64,000 nucleotides of DNA. Origin: Stagonosporopsis chrysanthemi. Taxonomy: Eukaryota; Ascomycota; Dothideomycetes; Pleosporales; Didymellaceae. The stretch spans positions 23,745 to 87,744 of the forward strand of contig JAFISE010000123.1 in the NCBI GenBank assembly GCA_022560025.1, written 5' to 3'. This document shows, one piece after another, positions 9,963 to 21,818 of the stretch. Below the pieces are notes generated by a model. The model did not search any database. It was not told the DNA's origin and was given only the letters and a program-made list of their open reading frames with translations. The stretch's first letter is position 1. Every line of letters begins with the position of its first letter. The position numbers and the translations under genes are program-made.

Positions 9963-11849
9963 CTACTGATAGAACTTCCAGCTGACCTCCTTACACACCC
10001 ATTTCCCCGTCGTCTCCTTGATTCTGTCGACCATCCATCCACTAACCCACTGACTCGAACCCTCCTTCTTCTCGACCGCTTTCCCCAACTTGATCGCCTT
10101 GCTGAGATGGCACTCGCCGCCGTTCTGAGTAGTGTAGCGCCACTGCAAACAATCGTCGACTTCTGTGCAGACTCTTTGGCAGTTCGAGGCGCTTTCAGCG
10201 CCGTCCTTGACTAGTGTGCTGATGGCGGCCCAATCGGTTTTTTCTTTGGCGTCTTCCTTCTTGCCATCCTTTTTGTCGTCCTTCTTGGCGGCTTCTTTGT
10301 TCTCGTTCTTTGCATCGCGTCGGTGTGGTGGTGACGTAGCGGCTTTCTCTAATTGCTGTTTTGCGATGCGCACATCGTCCTCCTTCTTGCTTTCGGTCTT
10401 CTTCTGCGCTTCTGATGCGAGAATCTTCGTATCTGAGCTCAGGTTGTCCCAGTCTTCTACTTGAGTTTTTAGGTGCGGCAGCACGTATTCCTCGTACGCG
10501 TCCCTATACAAGTACGGCCTTCCCCAGCCATTCTTCTTTGTCCACTTTGTCTGGAGGTCCCAGTTCTTGCTCAGAGCATCGTTGTCCATGTGATGCCATG
10601 ACACAGCTGGTGCGCACCACTGCTTTGATGTGTAGTCGAGGGTATTCGGTTGCTCGCCCTGCATGAGAGGCCACGATGTGTACAGTTCGACATGCGCATC
10701 ATTGAGCGCCGTCGCCAGGACGTAGTCACCACAGCATTCCTTGCTAATCTGCTTTTCCCACTTGCTTGTCCATCGTTCTTCGTATGCCTTGGCGTATTGT
10801 CGTAGCGCGCCCTGAGAAAGCAGGATGCCAGAACCGCGCTGCGCGAATTGTACGTGGTTGATAAATGATTGTGCTCCGCTGTAGTATGGAATCCTGTAAT
10901 CGAGCCTGTCCGCCCACTGTAGCAGATTTGTCCAGCTGAGACCTGTATCTGCCTCGATAAAAGCATAGAACCTGGCGTGCGGGTTCATCTTGTACGCATC
11001 ATACACCATAGTCAGGATCTTCCACTTGTCCAGCTCCTTTGTCTTCTTCGCATCAGGTTTGTACTCAGAGTCCTCCTTGATGATCTTGTACTCGCGGAAC
11101 TCGGCGTTTTTCTCCTGTGTCTCTGGGCTGATGGCGCGCAGCGCATCGTGGACTGGTATGCCATCAATCGTGCCAGCATGGTCGCTAAAGATGGCAAAAT
11201 TGGGTACGCAAGAAAGCAGACCAGACAGGTGCCCAGACAGCTTGTCAAAGATCTCGGCTTTTGAGGTCTTGACTACCACCATGACGTCTTGTGCACGGCG
11301 GACGTCCTTGCAGAAACCCTTGACCGGGGCAGCGGTATGCACGTACGGTATGAACGAGGTCGTGGAAGCGGTTGTGATCGTCGTGTTGGCACTCGATATC
11401 GATGCAGCTTTGGGCTTTGGTGTCGCGCTGGAGCCAAAATGGCTCGTAGCCTTCCCAATATGCTCCGTCTTGACGTTATCGTTCCATCTGCCCCCATCGT
11501 CGTCGTGGCCGGCGGCGCCCGTTTCCTTTGGCGCTGATAACGGCGTCTGCTCTCCCACATGACCTTCCTTCTTTGTCTTGTCGGCCCACCTGTGATTAGC
11601 TTCCTCGCTCGGTCGGTCTCCATGCAATGTCGGCGTGGGATCGACTTTGGAAGGGGCGGCGTGTGAGGCGTAAGCGACAGGCGCGGGCGCAATTGGATCG
11701 TGGAGTTTTGATTCATCGGCAGGGTGCTGTATGATAGGCGAAGACGGCTCTGCAGACTGGCTGGGGAGACCGTAAGTCCAGATAAAGCTGAGCAAGGAGA
11801 AGGTAACGACCATCATAATGATGCGGGAGGGGGTGAAAAGCGAGCGCAT
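9963..11849 (-). CDS. GT31/Fringe-like glycosyltransferase with C-terminal PAN-like region
   Basis: This is a single-exon gene of 628 aa. It is a type II membrane architecture: a short basic N-terminus, one hydrophobic anchor at about residues 9-28, then a Ser/Pro/Ala-rich stem of about 150 residues. The catalytic part starts near FCKDVRRAQDVMVVVKTSK, the usual start of the fungal Fringe-like (DUF604/GT31) family, and includes FIEADTGLSW, the position of the metal-binding acidic motif. A lysine/glutamate-rich linker (KKDDKKDGKKEDAK) separates it from a Cys-containing tail (NCQRVCTEVDDCLQWRY...GECHLSKA) that resembles a PAN/apple-type module. It is expected in the Golgi, extending glycans; donor and acceptor are unknown. 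Confidence 0.8.
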   Translation of the reverse strand: MRSLFTPSRIIMMVVTFSLLSFIWTYGLPSQSAEPSSPIIQHPADESKLHDPIAPAPVAYASHAAPSKVDPTPTLHGDRPSEEANHRWADKTKKEGHVGEQTPLSAPKETGAAGHDDDGGRWNDNVKTEHIGKATSHFGSSATPKPKAASISSANTTITTASTTSFIPYVHTAAPVKGFCKDVRRAQDVMVVVKTSKAEIFDKLSGHLSGLLSCVPNFAIFSDHAGTIDGIPVHDALRAISPETQEKNAEFREYKIIKEDSEYKPDAKKTKELDKWKILTMVYDAYKMNPHARFYAFIEADTGLSWTNLLQWADRLDYRIPYYSGAQSFINHVQFAQRGSGILLSQGALRQYAKAYEERWTSKWEKQISKECCGDYVLATALNDAHVELYTSWPLMQGEQPNTLDYTSKQWCAPAVSWHHMDNDALSKNWDLQTKWTKKNGWGRPYLYRDAYEEYVLPHLKTQVEDWDNLSSDTKILASEAQKKTESKKEDDVRIAKQQLEKAATSPPHRRDAKNENKEAAKKDDKKDGKKEDAKEKTDWAAISTLVKDGAESASNCQRVCTEVDDCLQWRYTTQNGGECHLSKAIKLGKAVEKKEGSSQWVSGWMVDRIKETTGKWVCKEVSWKFYQ

Positions 11850-13432
11850 TCTGACGGTCGCAGGCGGCGGCTGCCTAGCACTGCGAATGTAGGGCGATTT
11901 CTATCGAGGTTCTCATGCGCTACATCAGCGCAGTTGTTTGTTGTCCTGGCCGCCTGAAAGGCAGCTGCGGAGGTAGGACATAGGAGGTTGTACGATGGAT
12001 TTGAGGCGCTGCGTGCCGGTTGCCGAACTCTTGGTGGCCTGTGGCGCGCCCCTGCGGTTCTCAACCTCGCCATAACATTTGCACGCAGCAACGACAGCGG
12101 CTGTGCGACATCCAGAGGAAGACGGGCGCGTATACAGATGACGGACGATTAATATGGAGACACTGACGACAGCTACGATCAACCGGCTGCTGGGCTCGGC
12201 GCGGCTTTCTCCACGCGTAACGCACAACGCGCGTGCAAGGGTCTTACATGGGCTTTCAAGCACAGCACACGGCCTTTGCGATTCCTGATGTGTGCTGCAC
12301 ACAATGTCTACGGTATCTCGCCTGTTAGGTATCATGCTCTGAAGGGCCGCTATTGATGTGCCATCGCTGATTCGACACATGTACATCGCAGGCGCGTTGC
12401 CTGGCAAACGGAACCGGGAGATGTATAGATTAGAGCTCGCCATGTTGTCAGCTTTCATCATTGATACGCTCTTCGGCCTGGACGCGTCTCTAGCGATACT
12501 GGAACCTGTAAGATAGAACATGTGCGTTTGGAGGCTGTGGTTGCTATCATGATCACAGCCTACCCAACTTCGAGGTCCTCAGAACGCATTTGCAGAGTAT
12601 TGAGACGAGGAGAGCACCAGCAACCAAACCCTTAGCAGACATATATCGCAGGGTTCAGGTATGCACTTTGGCCGCATTGTCTGTGTGCACACTGTATCCT
12701 GAGATGCCCAAGCCCATTCTGCTCAAGCGCGGGCTGCACGTGGCCGAGCAACTGCCGTATTACGCGTTACTAACATCCATCAACACCAGCCATCTTGTCG
12801 TGCAAGTAACGGTCGACCAGTCAGCAGAGTTTGCGGGCGCCAACGATGCAGCAATGTTCACTCAGCAAAGAAGGCGCATGCGTGCTCCTTGCACTCATCT
12901 TGCGTAAGCATCGTAAACGCAATGGCAGCTCTCAACGTGTCAACTGTATCAGCACCCTGCGCTCTTCGACCTAAACAACGGTGCATCTAGGCCTTGAATA
13001 CGAATTTCGCGCCTGTCTCGATGTATTTTCGGCAGATACAATGTCACTCGGATGGTCGGGGATAACATAGCTTGCTCTCTAAGCGCAAACACCCCTGTTT
13101 GCACGCGGTGCAACGGTCATCACGATGACGCAAGTATCGACTGAAAAAGCCGATAACCTGGCACCGCTAATCTGTATCCACGTCTTCTCATTTGCTAATT
13201 AACAAAGTTCCGGCAGGTATGAGATGTTCCGGGCATGGATTGTATGCAGCAAGTTCCAGTAAGCTTCATCGCTTGACAGCACGGCCCTTGATCAACCAAT
13301 CTGTAAATCTGAAGTCATGACTGGCTCAATGTGGAAGGCAACGGGGCTGCACAAAAGCAGCGGGTCACCCACAACGCGAGCGCTGTTAGCAATTACGAGT
13401 GAATCCTTTACCAGCCACAAGTAACATACACC
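11850..13432. other. Gene-free gap of 1.6 kb
   Basis: There is a frame of 198 codons on the minus strand (11925-12521) and small frames on the plus strand. None has a recognisable domain or convincing splice sites, and codon content looks random. It probably holds the promoters of the two divergent flanking genes. Confidence 0.4.
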
Positions 13433-15240
13433 ATGGCGCCTGCAGAGCCAAATCACAAGCCGTTTGAGATACAAGGTGAAATACCAGAGTTCGAGGAAGA
13501 GAGAGAAGGATGGAAGGGCTACATCGAGTGGGAGAGGTACCCCGAGAAGAAGAAGAAGGCAGCAGAGATCATGGCGAGATACGATTTCCCTGTTGTCAGT
13601 ATTCCTCTATCGCAAATCACAGAACAGTGGAAAACTAACCGGCGACAGCCTCCAGAGTTCCAGTTCGAACCGTTGCCCAAGTCGAATCCTGTGCTGGAAG
13701 GAGTGCGCTGGAAGTGAGTTGGTACAGATCTACTGAGGTTGCACCACTGACTTCGAGGAGATACTACCACTATGCCTTGGGTAAAACATTAAGCGACCTC
13801 CCGGACATCTCGTGGAAGTATGTGCAGAAGGAGAAAAGATCTGATATGATCCATGTTCTGCAATTCCCTTACAACGGCGAGCCGCCGAGGGTAAGTGGAC
13901 ATGCTGCGAAATCTCAGGCATACGCTGACATTGTAATAGAAACGACTGGTTGAGGCATGTTCCAAGCCAGATTTAATCCCAGCCTCTTACTGACTTGATT
14001 AGACTGAAATCACGGAGAATCCCGACTTCTTCGTCCGCAACCACGGTGGTATTCCTGAGATCGACCCCAGCAAGTACTTTTTCGAGGTCGAGGGTCTGGT
14101 GAAAAACCCCAGGAAAATCAGTCTCGAGACGCTGAAAGATGAATCCATCTTCCCCCGTCAGTCCACAGTTGTATCACTGCAATGTTCCGGAACCCGCCGT
14201 ATTGAGCAGATCCACGAGTACCCAGGAGACGGCGACGAGCTCATCAACGCGCCCTGGGGCGAAGGTGCCATTGGCACCGCCCGCTGGACTGGTGTATCTC
14301 TCAAGAAGGTCATCAAATATTGCGGGGGTCTGATAGACGACGCTGCACATCTCGAGTTTTTTGGTGCAGACACCTACTTCAAGAAGGGCCAGGTCTACAA
14401 CTACGCCGTCTCCGTTCCCGCACGGAAGATGAAGGTCAACGAGGTCTTACTAGCCTGGGAGATGAACGGCGAGCCTCTCCCTGCGATCCACGGATTCCCC
14501 CTGCGTGTCGTTGTCATGGGCTACATTGGTGCCCGCTCCTGCAAGTGGCTCACTCGCATCAACGTCATCAATGGGCCGTCTATGGCTCCGGTACAAATGA
14601 AGGAGTACCTCTACTACACTCCGCAATTGGGCAAGCAGAACGTAACATACAGCAATGGCTTCAGCATCCAGATGATGCCTGTCTCGTCTGCAATAATGTC
14701 GCCCAACAACAACGACGTCATCATCCACGATGGCAAGATCACATTTACAGGATGGGCCTTCAGCGGCAGCGGATGGCCCGAGCGCGTTGAAGTCAGTAAC
14801 GACGGTGGAGGCGTGTGGTACGAAGTGCCCGATGAGAACCTAAGCAAGAAGTATTTCCACGCCTGGCGAACCTGGTCTTTCGAGTGCCCTGTTGATGCAG
14901 AAGGATGGCTGGAGTTCTGCGTCCGCTGCTGGGACGATGCTCTGAACGTGAGTTTTCCCTTATCCGTTGTGACGTAACAATACTGATTTTCCGGTAGACA
15001 CAGCCTACCTTCGTCCGCAGCGCGTGGAATTGGGACCTGCACGTCACCTCCTCGTGTCATCGTGTCAAGATTTACAGTGTGAACAAGTCGAAGCCAGCGA
15101 CTGCTAAGCGACTCAAGCAGTTTGAGGACAAGGGTTTGCCATTCTTACCCCTTACGCGTCCTGTGCCGTTCGATCTTGAGTCGGATGAGGACTACATAAA
15201 GGAGATGACGAAGCGTGATGGTCGCGATCCTACAGAGTAG
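13433..15240 (+). CDS. Sulfite oxidase-type molybdopterin oxidoreductase, six exons
   Basis: The model is join(13433..13591,13649..13713,13758..13890,13940..13954,14003..14947,14998..15240), 519 aa. The sulfite oxidase molybdopterin domain starts at about residue 125. The Mo-ligand cysteine lies in SLQCSGTRR (near residue 185), and IHGFPLRVVVMGYIGARSCKW is typical of the family. The Mo-co dimerisation domain follows (GWAFSGSGWPERVEVSNDGG to WNWDLHVTSSCHR). There is no cytochrome b5 domain. It may oxidise sulfite or a related substrate. Two oddities: exon 4 is only 15 nt (KRLVE), and the intron after it (13955-14002) begins GCATGT and ends TTAG, a GC-AG intron. Exon 1 could instead end at 13594, and exon 3 could start at 13761; both keep the frame. 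Confidence 0.88.
13955..14002 (+). other. GC-AG intron following a 15-nt exon
   Basis: The intron is 48 nt with donor GAG|GCATGT, branch-like TTACTGAC and acceptor GATTAG. The alternative GT donor at 13949 (GTTGAG) would also keep frame but would drop the Val-Glu of KRLVE, which fits the family pattern GEPP-KRLV. Confidence 0.7.
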
Positions 15241-15371
15241 TTCAATGCTCTTCGAGCAAGTGATGGGAGAGCACGTGCTTGATACGAAGATTTAAATTTT
15301 TTGGAATTTCGCATCTTATATCGCACAACAGAGTTCTTGGCTCAAAACCCTTTTCTTATATAATACATTTC

Positions 15372-16648
15372 CTACCGGCCGTTGCCATTGTAAGCCAGCA
15401 GGTTCGCGGAGCCCTGGGCATCAGTGACCCTGTTCGGGGTCGCCAGCTCAAGAACCCTCGCCTTGATAGCAGCAGCACTTGACAGGCCCTCAAGACCACG
15501 CAGATAGCTAACAAGACCAGCAACGTGCGGGGAGGCCATTGAAGTACCAGTCAATGAAGCAGTCGCGGTATCCGAAGTGTAGTATGCTGAGATAATGCCG
15601 GTGCCTGCAGCGAAAATGTCGACAGCGGGGCCAAAGTTGGATCCAGTAGTCCCGCTGCGGCGCGCATCATTACTCTGAACGTTACCAACACAGAGCACCT
15701 CAGGTGAGCGGGCAGGCGAGCGGCTAGAAGCAAGCTGATTCTCGTTACCAGAAGCCACGACGGCGAGGACGCCGCGGTTCCATGCAGCAGTGATGGCTTG
15801 GTCCCAGACTGTTGACCCGGGGCCACCAAGGGACATGTTGATGACGGCAGAGTTCTGGCGACCCTTGGAGACGATGTCGTTGACTGCCCAGTCGAAGCCA
15901 GCGATGACAGCAGATGCAGAGCCCTGGTTGCCTTCGAAGACCTTGACAGCAATAAGGGTGGTTCGCTTAGCGACGCCATAGGTTGTGCCACCAACGGTGC
16001 CGGCGACGTGGGTTCCGTGGCCTTGATTGTCGTTGTTATCGCCACCTACAGCGTTGAAGCCGAACTGTGCGCGGCCACCTAAGTCCTGGTGGGTCATTCT
16101 GATGCCGGTATCAACGACATAGGAGAAGGTACCAAGGCCACCGGTGTTGTCATAGATGTAGCTGGAGGCGCCACGGGTACGGGAAGAGATACTATCAAGA
16201 CCCCAGGGTGCATTGTTCTGAGTGACGAGTGCGTTGATGGTCATGATGTAGTCCTCAACGACGTCCAGGACCTAGCAGGTATATTAACATCTATGCCTTC
16301 CATGTGTAATATATTATTCACCTCAGGCAGAGCTTTCAGTTCCTCAATTGTCGCGGCATCAAAAGCCCCAGAATATCCTTTGAATTCACCGAAGTCATAC
16401 TCGCGCTCGACACCAGCCTCTTCCTCCGCAGCGGTCACGGAGCGTTTGGCAAGGTTGCGCGCGTGGATCTCACGGACGACATTGTGATGAGCAGCGATAG
16501 ACGCAACATTAGCATCAGGCTTCAGTTGAACGATGTACTTGCCGGGAATAATCTCATCGGCAGTCTGGCGTGCGGAGACGGGAGCAGCACTGGCAAGGAA
16601 GGGTGTTGCTGCAGCAGCCAAGGCAACAGCACGAGTGAAGAACTGCAT
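15372..16648 (-). CDS. Secreted subtilisin-like serine protease (proteinase K type)
   Basis: The minus-strand model is 16648..16322 plus 16271..15372, 408 aa, the size of Aspergillus-type alkaline proteases. The N-terminus is a signal peptide (MQFFTRAVALAAAATPFLAS), followed by an I9 inhibitor propeptide (around GKYIVQLKPDANVASI). The mature S8 peptidase shows the full catalytic triad: Asp in YVVDTGI, His in GHGTHVAGTVGG and Ser in GTSMASPHVAG. The 50-nt intron (GTGAAT...CTAG) joins KALPEV to LDVVEDYIM exactly where the family expects it; unspliced, the frame breaks. It is a secreted endopeptidase of broad specificity. It faces the molybdenum-enzyme gene tail to tail with only 131 bp between stop codons. 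Confidence 0.95.
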
Positions 16649-17914
16649 TTAAAAAGTGGAGTATTTTGGAAGCAGCTGATTAGGCTGGTTTCTGTGACAT
16701 GAGTAGAGTCAATGTACTTATACATGCTGCACCACCAATGTAGTCCTGGCCTTCGTTGTCCCATGTACCAAATGAGCATAGTCCACATATCCAAGAGACT
16801 CCATCTCGACGGAAAGTCTTGTCTCTCTTGACTTCTGCCCTATTTGGCAATCTTCGCTCCTGTGTCCAAGGCCAAGACTTTCGGTCGGAAGATCGACACA
16901 AGGGGAAGAGGTGAAGACGAACACGTTGCTACTCTGTAGTTCGTACGTGAAAGTGTAAGCCAAGCGCAGCGAAGGCTGCGACGGTAGAACTTAGTGTCGG
17001 GAAGTTGTTACGCAGTAGGGCCGGAGCGTCCTGTGCATGCACACTGCAGTTTGCTTCGTCCGCTTTGAGCACCCCTACTGCTCGCTCGAATACGCACTGA
17101 AACGTTGCGATGGTAGTTTCTTTCACAAGTACTTATATGCAAATTCGTGAAGTTTGCCTGTTTGTTGATATCTGTAGGTGCTGATGTTGCGAGCAAGCAA
17201 GTGGCGCATACGCAAGTGTCGCCTATCAGCATTACCGCTTTTAAAGATTGTCGGTTGTGTACCGTTGAGATGCAAGATGGTCTGTCCTGCAGGTGCTTCC
17301 AGACACTGTCGATCTGCCATAGTGCAGGTGCAATTGTCCTTAGATGTAGGTGGCACTTTTACCCCTTTTGCGCTTCACAAACCTTGTGCAGCGAGAGAAC
17401 GGGCTGCAATTGATCTAGTGCATTTGAGATGCCTTTTTGGGAAAAGAGCAACGATGGGCTAAACGTCTTACGGTAAACAATCTGAAGGCGCAGCTGTTGC
17501 CAACCAGAAGGCGTTCAGCCAAGATGAGATGTGCTGTGTTGTTTAGTCAAAGAATGTATCGGAAGCAGTCTGATCCGCGGAATCTTGCACTAGCTGATCG
17601 GCGAAGTGGCGTTCTTCGGTCTGGAGCACGTGACCGTGCTTACTCAATCATGGCTGCCTCTCAATCCAAAGCCTTCACTGTAACACCTTTCAAACCCCAG
17701 AACAAAGAAACTAGATCTGTAGTAAGTGAGGGTGGCCTGTGGGTGGCTTCTATGGGCCCTTTAGGCGGTTCCTGCGCTGCCATATTGCTCTTTCCCCGCA
17801 AGCAATCTCAGCGCATGATGTGACTTCCACGATCCTACGCTCTCTTCACTTGTCACTTGAAGCTCTACCCTTCGTTAAACATCGCTTTATTCACTACACA
17901 CATTCTCAAACAAC
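16649..17914. other. Gene-free gap of 1.3 kb
   Basis: This lies between the divergent subtilisin and the unknown Arg/Ser-rich gene. Overlapping small frames on both strands show no domain. I see nothing else. Confidence 0.45.
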
Positions 17915-18727
17915 ATGTGCTTCGGGTTCGGCAAGAAGTACGCACGAGTTCAGTATGTACATCTGCGCCAGAGAGGATCAGGCGGCTAGGCGCGCAGGTC
18001 AGTACGCGTCATGGTCCTAGAGATTGAGCGCGAGAACGGACATGTGGTGCGTACGTACGGGCGCTTACCTCGGGAAATAGGTGGCAATGGCACAAATGAC
18101 ATCGTCTCTGTTGGTAAGAAGAGGAAGCTTGGACAAGATAGTCATTCGAGTACCATGGAAAGAAAAGAAGAGACGGGACGGCACTCTGTCGCTTCGTTAT
18201 CGACCAAGAATTTCGCGAGGTATTTGCACACCTCGAGACACCCGAAGCGAGCACGGGTGACTGCTGCTGGAGGAAGCGAATTTAGGTCCTGTCGTGAGCG
18301 CGCCTCTTCTGGCAAGGAAACGGCTTCTCTATCTGAGAACCAAGCAACGTCGGATCGCTCAAGCACCACTTTGCTTAGGACGAGATCCAAGCATCGTCCT
18401 CGTTTTCTGCGCCCAACGAACCAGGTTGATTCGCCTCCAGCGGCGACGACTACGGGATCACGCCTGCACATCCCTCCACCCGTAGTTCCTCGCTCAACAG
18501 TACAAGCGACATCAAGTCTAGGACAACATGGAGCACTCTCTTCTATTTCGATGAACACTTGCCGCTCAGTGATGTCTGAACCTGACAACCGCGAAAACCC
18601 GGCAACTTCAAATGTGAATGATTGTTCGCGGCCACCGAAGAACGTTTTCCAGCAGCCTGGGATGAGCCGAAGACAGTCCAATACCTTCATCTTCGACACA
18701 CCGCCCCAAGAGAAACATCTGAATTGA
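17915..18727 (+). CDS. Unknown Arg/Ser-rich protein, one intron
   Basis: The function is not recognised. The model is join(17915..17952,17998..18727), 255 aa. The 45-nt intron runs from GTATGT to GCGCAG and splits a CAG codon, giving an N-terminus MCFGFGKKYARVQSVRV. The start MCFG followed by glycine and lysines recurs in fungal proteins of unknown role. The rest is polar, with many Ser, Thr, Arg and Pro and no hydrophobic core, so it is probably largely disordered. A basic stretch (GKKRKLGQD) could be a nuclear signal. The first exon was accepted because a consensus donor and an in-phase acceptor extend the downstream frame; otherwise the gene would start at 18011. Confidence 0.5.
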
Positions 18728-18878
18728 TCTAGTCAAGCGTTAGCGCGTCCTTAGCCCGGGCAGCTAGTAATATCACGAATTGAATTTCTTCTTGAGATCA
18801 ACATTTCGAAGACGTTAATAATTCCTCACTACAACTCTATCGTTTGTGAACCTTTATTCTTGTTCTAACCCCTTATGC

Positions 18879-20956
18879 TTACGATGACGGTAGATTAGTA
18901 GTTCCGTCCGTATTGGCGTGAGTTTTTTCTTGCCTTGCCTGTTCCACTTGCTGCGCCGGCTTCTCATAGCCAATGGCCTCCAGCCACTTTGGATCGATGT
19001 TTTCCAACTGCAGGTACGGCGACGGATCTGAATTTGGATACTTAGCGTTGCACATGGCATGGCCCATGCCGAGATGTGCCCATGGATTTTTGTGCTGGTA
19101 CTCGATCTCGAAATCCTCATAGCGCGGAGTCGCAATGACCTCGCTGTACATGTTTGATGAGCCAGGCCAGACCGCTAAATTTATTAGTATGTGATCAAGT
19201 CAGGTATAGGCGAAAAGCATACCATTGACACGACCAGTCTCGTTGTTACGGTACCAGGATCTGCAGTCGCTCTTCCAGACTGTGTGCTTAATCCACTCCT
19301 GGGCATGTTCATTGAAGCGGTCTGTAATGTCTTGACGTGGGACCCAGGATTTGATGTGTTCACGTTGCATCTTTTTGATCATTTGTACTGCGTATTCGCA
19401 AACGCCGAGCAGAGGTCCTGTCACGGATCCGTTCTCCACAGGCCTGTTTGTTGACTCAGCAAAGTATCAACTTTTGTGAGAGACCGCTTACCATGTAGGA
19501 CCAATGAACATGAGCCAATTCGGCATGTCCGGACATCCGAGACCGAGATACCCTTCGGGTGCCTTTTCCCACTTTTTGTACAGGTCTACTCCATTCTTCC
19601 CAATCACAGGGAATCTTGGCTTGTACGTGACATCAAAGCCAGTTGCACAAACAACAGTGTCGACCTTACGCTCTACACCATCGGCACCGATCACGCCATC
19701 TTCTGTGATTTCTTCAACGGCAGTGAAGTGAACGTCAACATTTTCCTTCTGGATTGCCTCCATGTACGGATCACCCGGGGTGATGCGACGGCCTGAATGT
19801 ATCAGTAAGATGCGGAAATAAGCGCTGACAAAGTACCTACACCCAACTTCGAACTTAGGCGTAAAGCCCTGCAACAGCCTTTCATCTTTGATGAACTCCT
19901 TCATCCGCTCTCTGAACAGTTGCTGAGCACTCTTCTGCGCTTCACTTCCAGAGTAGAAAGTGCCCCAGAGACCATTGATCTGGTCTTCTATGTCTTTCGC
20001 ATGAGCTACTAGCTTCTTTGGGTCACGACGGAACTCGTCTCGATCTTCCTGGGAGTACTCGTGGTTCTGCCCGTAGTTGTTCGCGATTTGCACAAACCAA
20101 ACTCCAGTGCGTATGAAGATGTCCAGATGCTTGACATGGGGCTGCATCTTAGGCACAGTTTGGATTGAGGATGCACCTGAGCCGATTATTGCGACGCGCT
20201 CGTTTTGCCACTCTTTTTCTTGGTAGTCGTTCGGCCAGAGTGCGGTGTGCACTACCTTACCCTTGAACTTTTCTATGCCCTTGATTTGTGGCCACTTGTA
20301 GTTGTTCAGAATGCCTGTTGCGTAGAACAGCAGATCGCACTCCTCTACCCATTCCTTGGTCTCACCCGAGTGTGATTTCTGAAGAAGGGAGACCTTCCAC
20401 TTGCCTGTCTCATCCTGCCATTCGGAACGAACGACCTCGGTGTTAAAGGTCATATACTTGCGCAACTCAAAGACATCGACCACCTTACTCAGGTATTTAT
20501 GGATATCTGGCGCGTAGGAGAAGAAGCGCGGCCAGTCTGGATTCAAGGCGAAGTTGAGCGTGTAAGCGTGGGAGGGAATATCACAAGCGCAGCCTATAAT
20601 AATATTAGCTTTCGAGCTAGAGCGAGACTCATAGAGCCGTAGTGTTTCACCTGGGTATCGGTTCTCCAGCCATGTTCCGCCAATATCTGCATTCTTCTCG
20701 TGAATGACATGTTCTACGTTCTCGCAGTGCTTCTGGATCTGATATGCCAACTGGATACCAGAAAGACCTGCACCGATAGTCAATGCCTTGAGCTTCCGGG
20801 AGGCTGGGTCCTAAGGTCGAGTTAGCAGGTGGCTCATGCTCACATAGTCTGTGCGCTCACATTGTAGATAATGTCTGGAATATTGTAGCCGCTTGAGCCA
20901 GGAGTCGAGTAGTCCCAACGCTCGCCTTTGCCAATTGCATTGAGATCCGGAGCCAT
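18879..20956 (-). CDS. Baeyer-Villiger-type flavin monooxygenase
   Basis: The minus-strand model has exons 20956..20861, 20810..20651, 20593..19841, 19792..19492, 19443..19223 and 19174..18879; 608 aa in frame. It is an FAD- and NADPH-dependent class B monooxygenase. The FAD-binding GxGxxG is GAGLSG at about residues 45-50. The Baeyer-Villiger fingerprint FxGxxxHxxxWP is met exactly by FKGKVVHTALWP. A second nucleotide-binding site is IIGSGASSIQ. Five introns of 48-57 nt all have GT-AG borders. Two of them (20650-20594 and 19840-19793) are in frame and stop-free, so unspliced translation carries false inserts; removal restores YPGCACDIPSHAY and EVGCRRITPGDPY. It probably oxidises a ketone, either for catabolism or in a tailoring step; the substrate is unknown. 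Confidence 0.93.
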
Positions 20957-21818
20957 GGTTTGATTTGACCTGTTTCTTGCCAAAAGCTGTTACTCTATAT
21001 GGGCTTTGTTTAGAGCTTGTGCGTGTGCGCAAGTGCGCAAGTGCGATCTCGATTATGTTGCACACGAGTCCGCTTGTGTCAAGAAAGGTGCCTCAGATGT
21101 CTGGAAATTAAGTCTGAAGTGTGATAACAATGAAGGTTCAAGCAGCAGTTGGGGACTCGGTCGGTTTATGAAGTCGTGTTTCAGAGCTAATGGGCTTCTA
21201 ATATTTCGACCGGACTGACTCGGATCTAGCGACTGCCTATCCAAAGCATTTATTAACTGCCGATAGTGTCACCACACTCATGTACATCATCGTGTTTGAT
21301 GCGGAACCCGGGAAGGTAACCACTAGCATTTGCGGGGACTTTGCGGGGTACTGTAGCTTTTCCCGAGGTTCACAAGGGCCACATTATTGATGTGCGACAC
21401 ACCAACTGAACGCGTGGTCGTTCAGAACATCGGGGCAAGATAGTTGAGTCGAATGAATACTGGAGCAAGGTATGGTAGGATTACAGGTGACTCCCGTGCC
21501 GAGGACTAGGGCTTAGTCAGACACTGCAAAGGAGTGGGATCGTCGACGATCGTGATGGAAGAAGCACTACTCACGCGCACCAATCTTTACTTCACGAGGT
21601 ATTGGCGTATTTTGCAACGTCACTACTGCTGGCTGACAAGGCAGGAGTCTGACCTTCCTCATTGATTCATGTTGAGCACGTCTACATCTCAACGACCCAC
21701 TGAATGGCTTGGGCAATATCGTGTTGGCTACTGTTCCAGAGAACCGTGGCTCATTTTTACGGAGCTATTGCTGGATGTAGAGTTCTCGACTAGATACAAG
21801 GAAACCTTCGGAGCGACC
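20957..21818. other. Intergenic gap
   Basis: This is 0.86 kb without a supported gene; it holds the promoter of the monooxygenase and the 3' side of the rhodopsin-domain gene. Nothing further is seen. Confidence 0.45.

Noticed and set aside
11925..12521. 198-codon minus-strand frame
   Set aside because: Composition looks random and no family is recognised; it lies in the promoter side of the glycosyltransferase gene.
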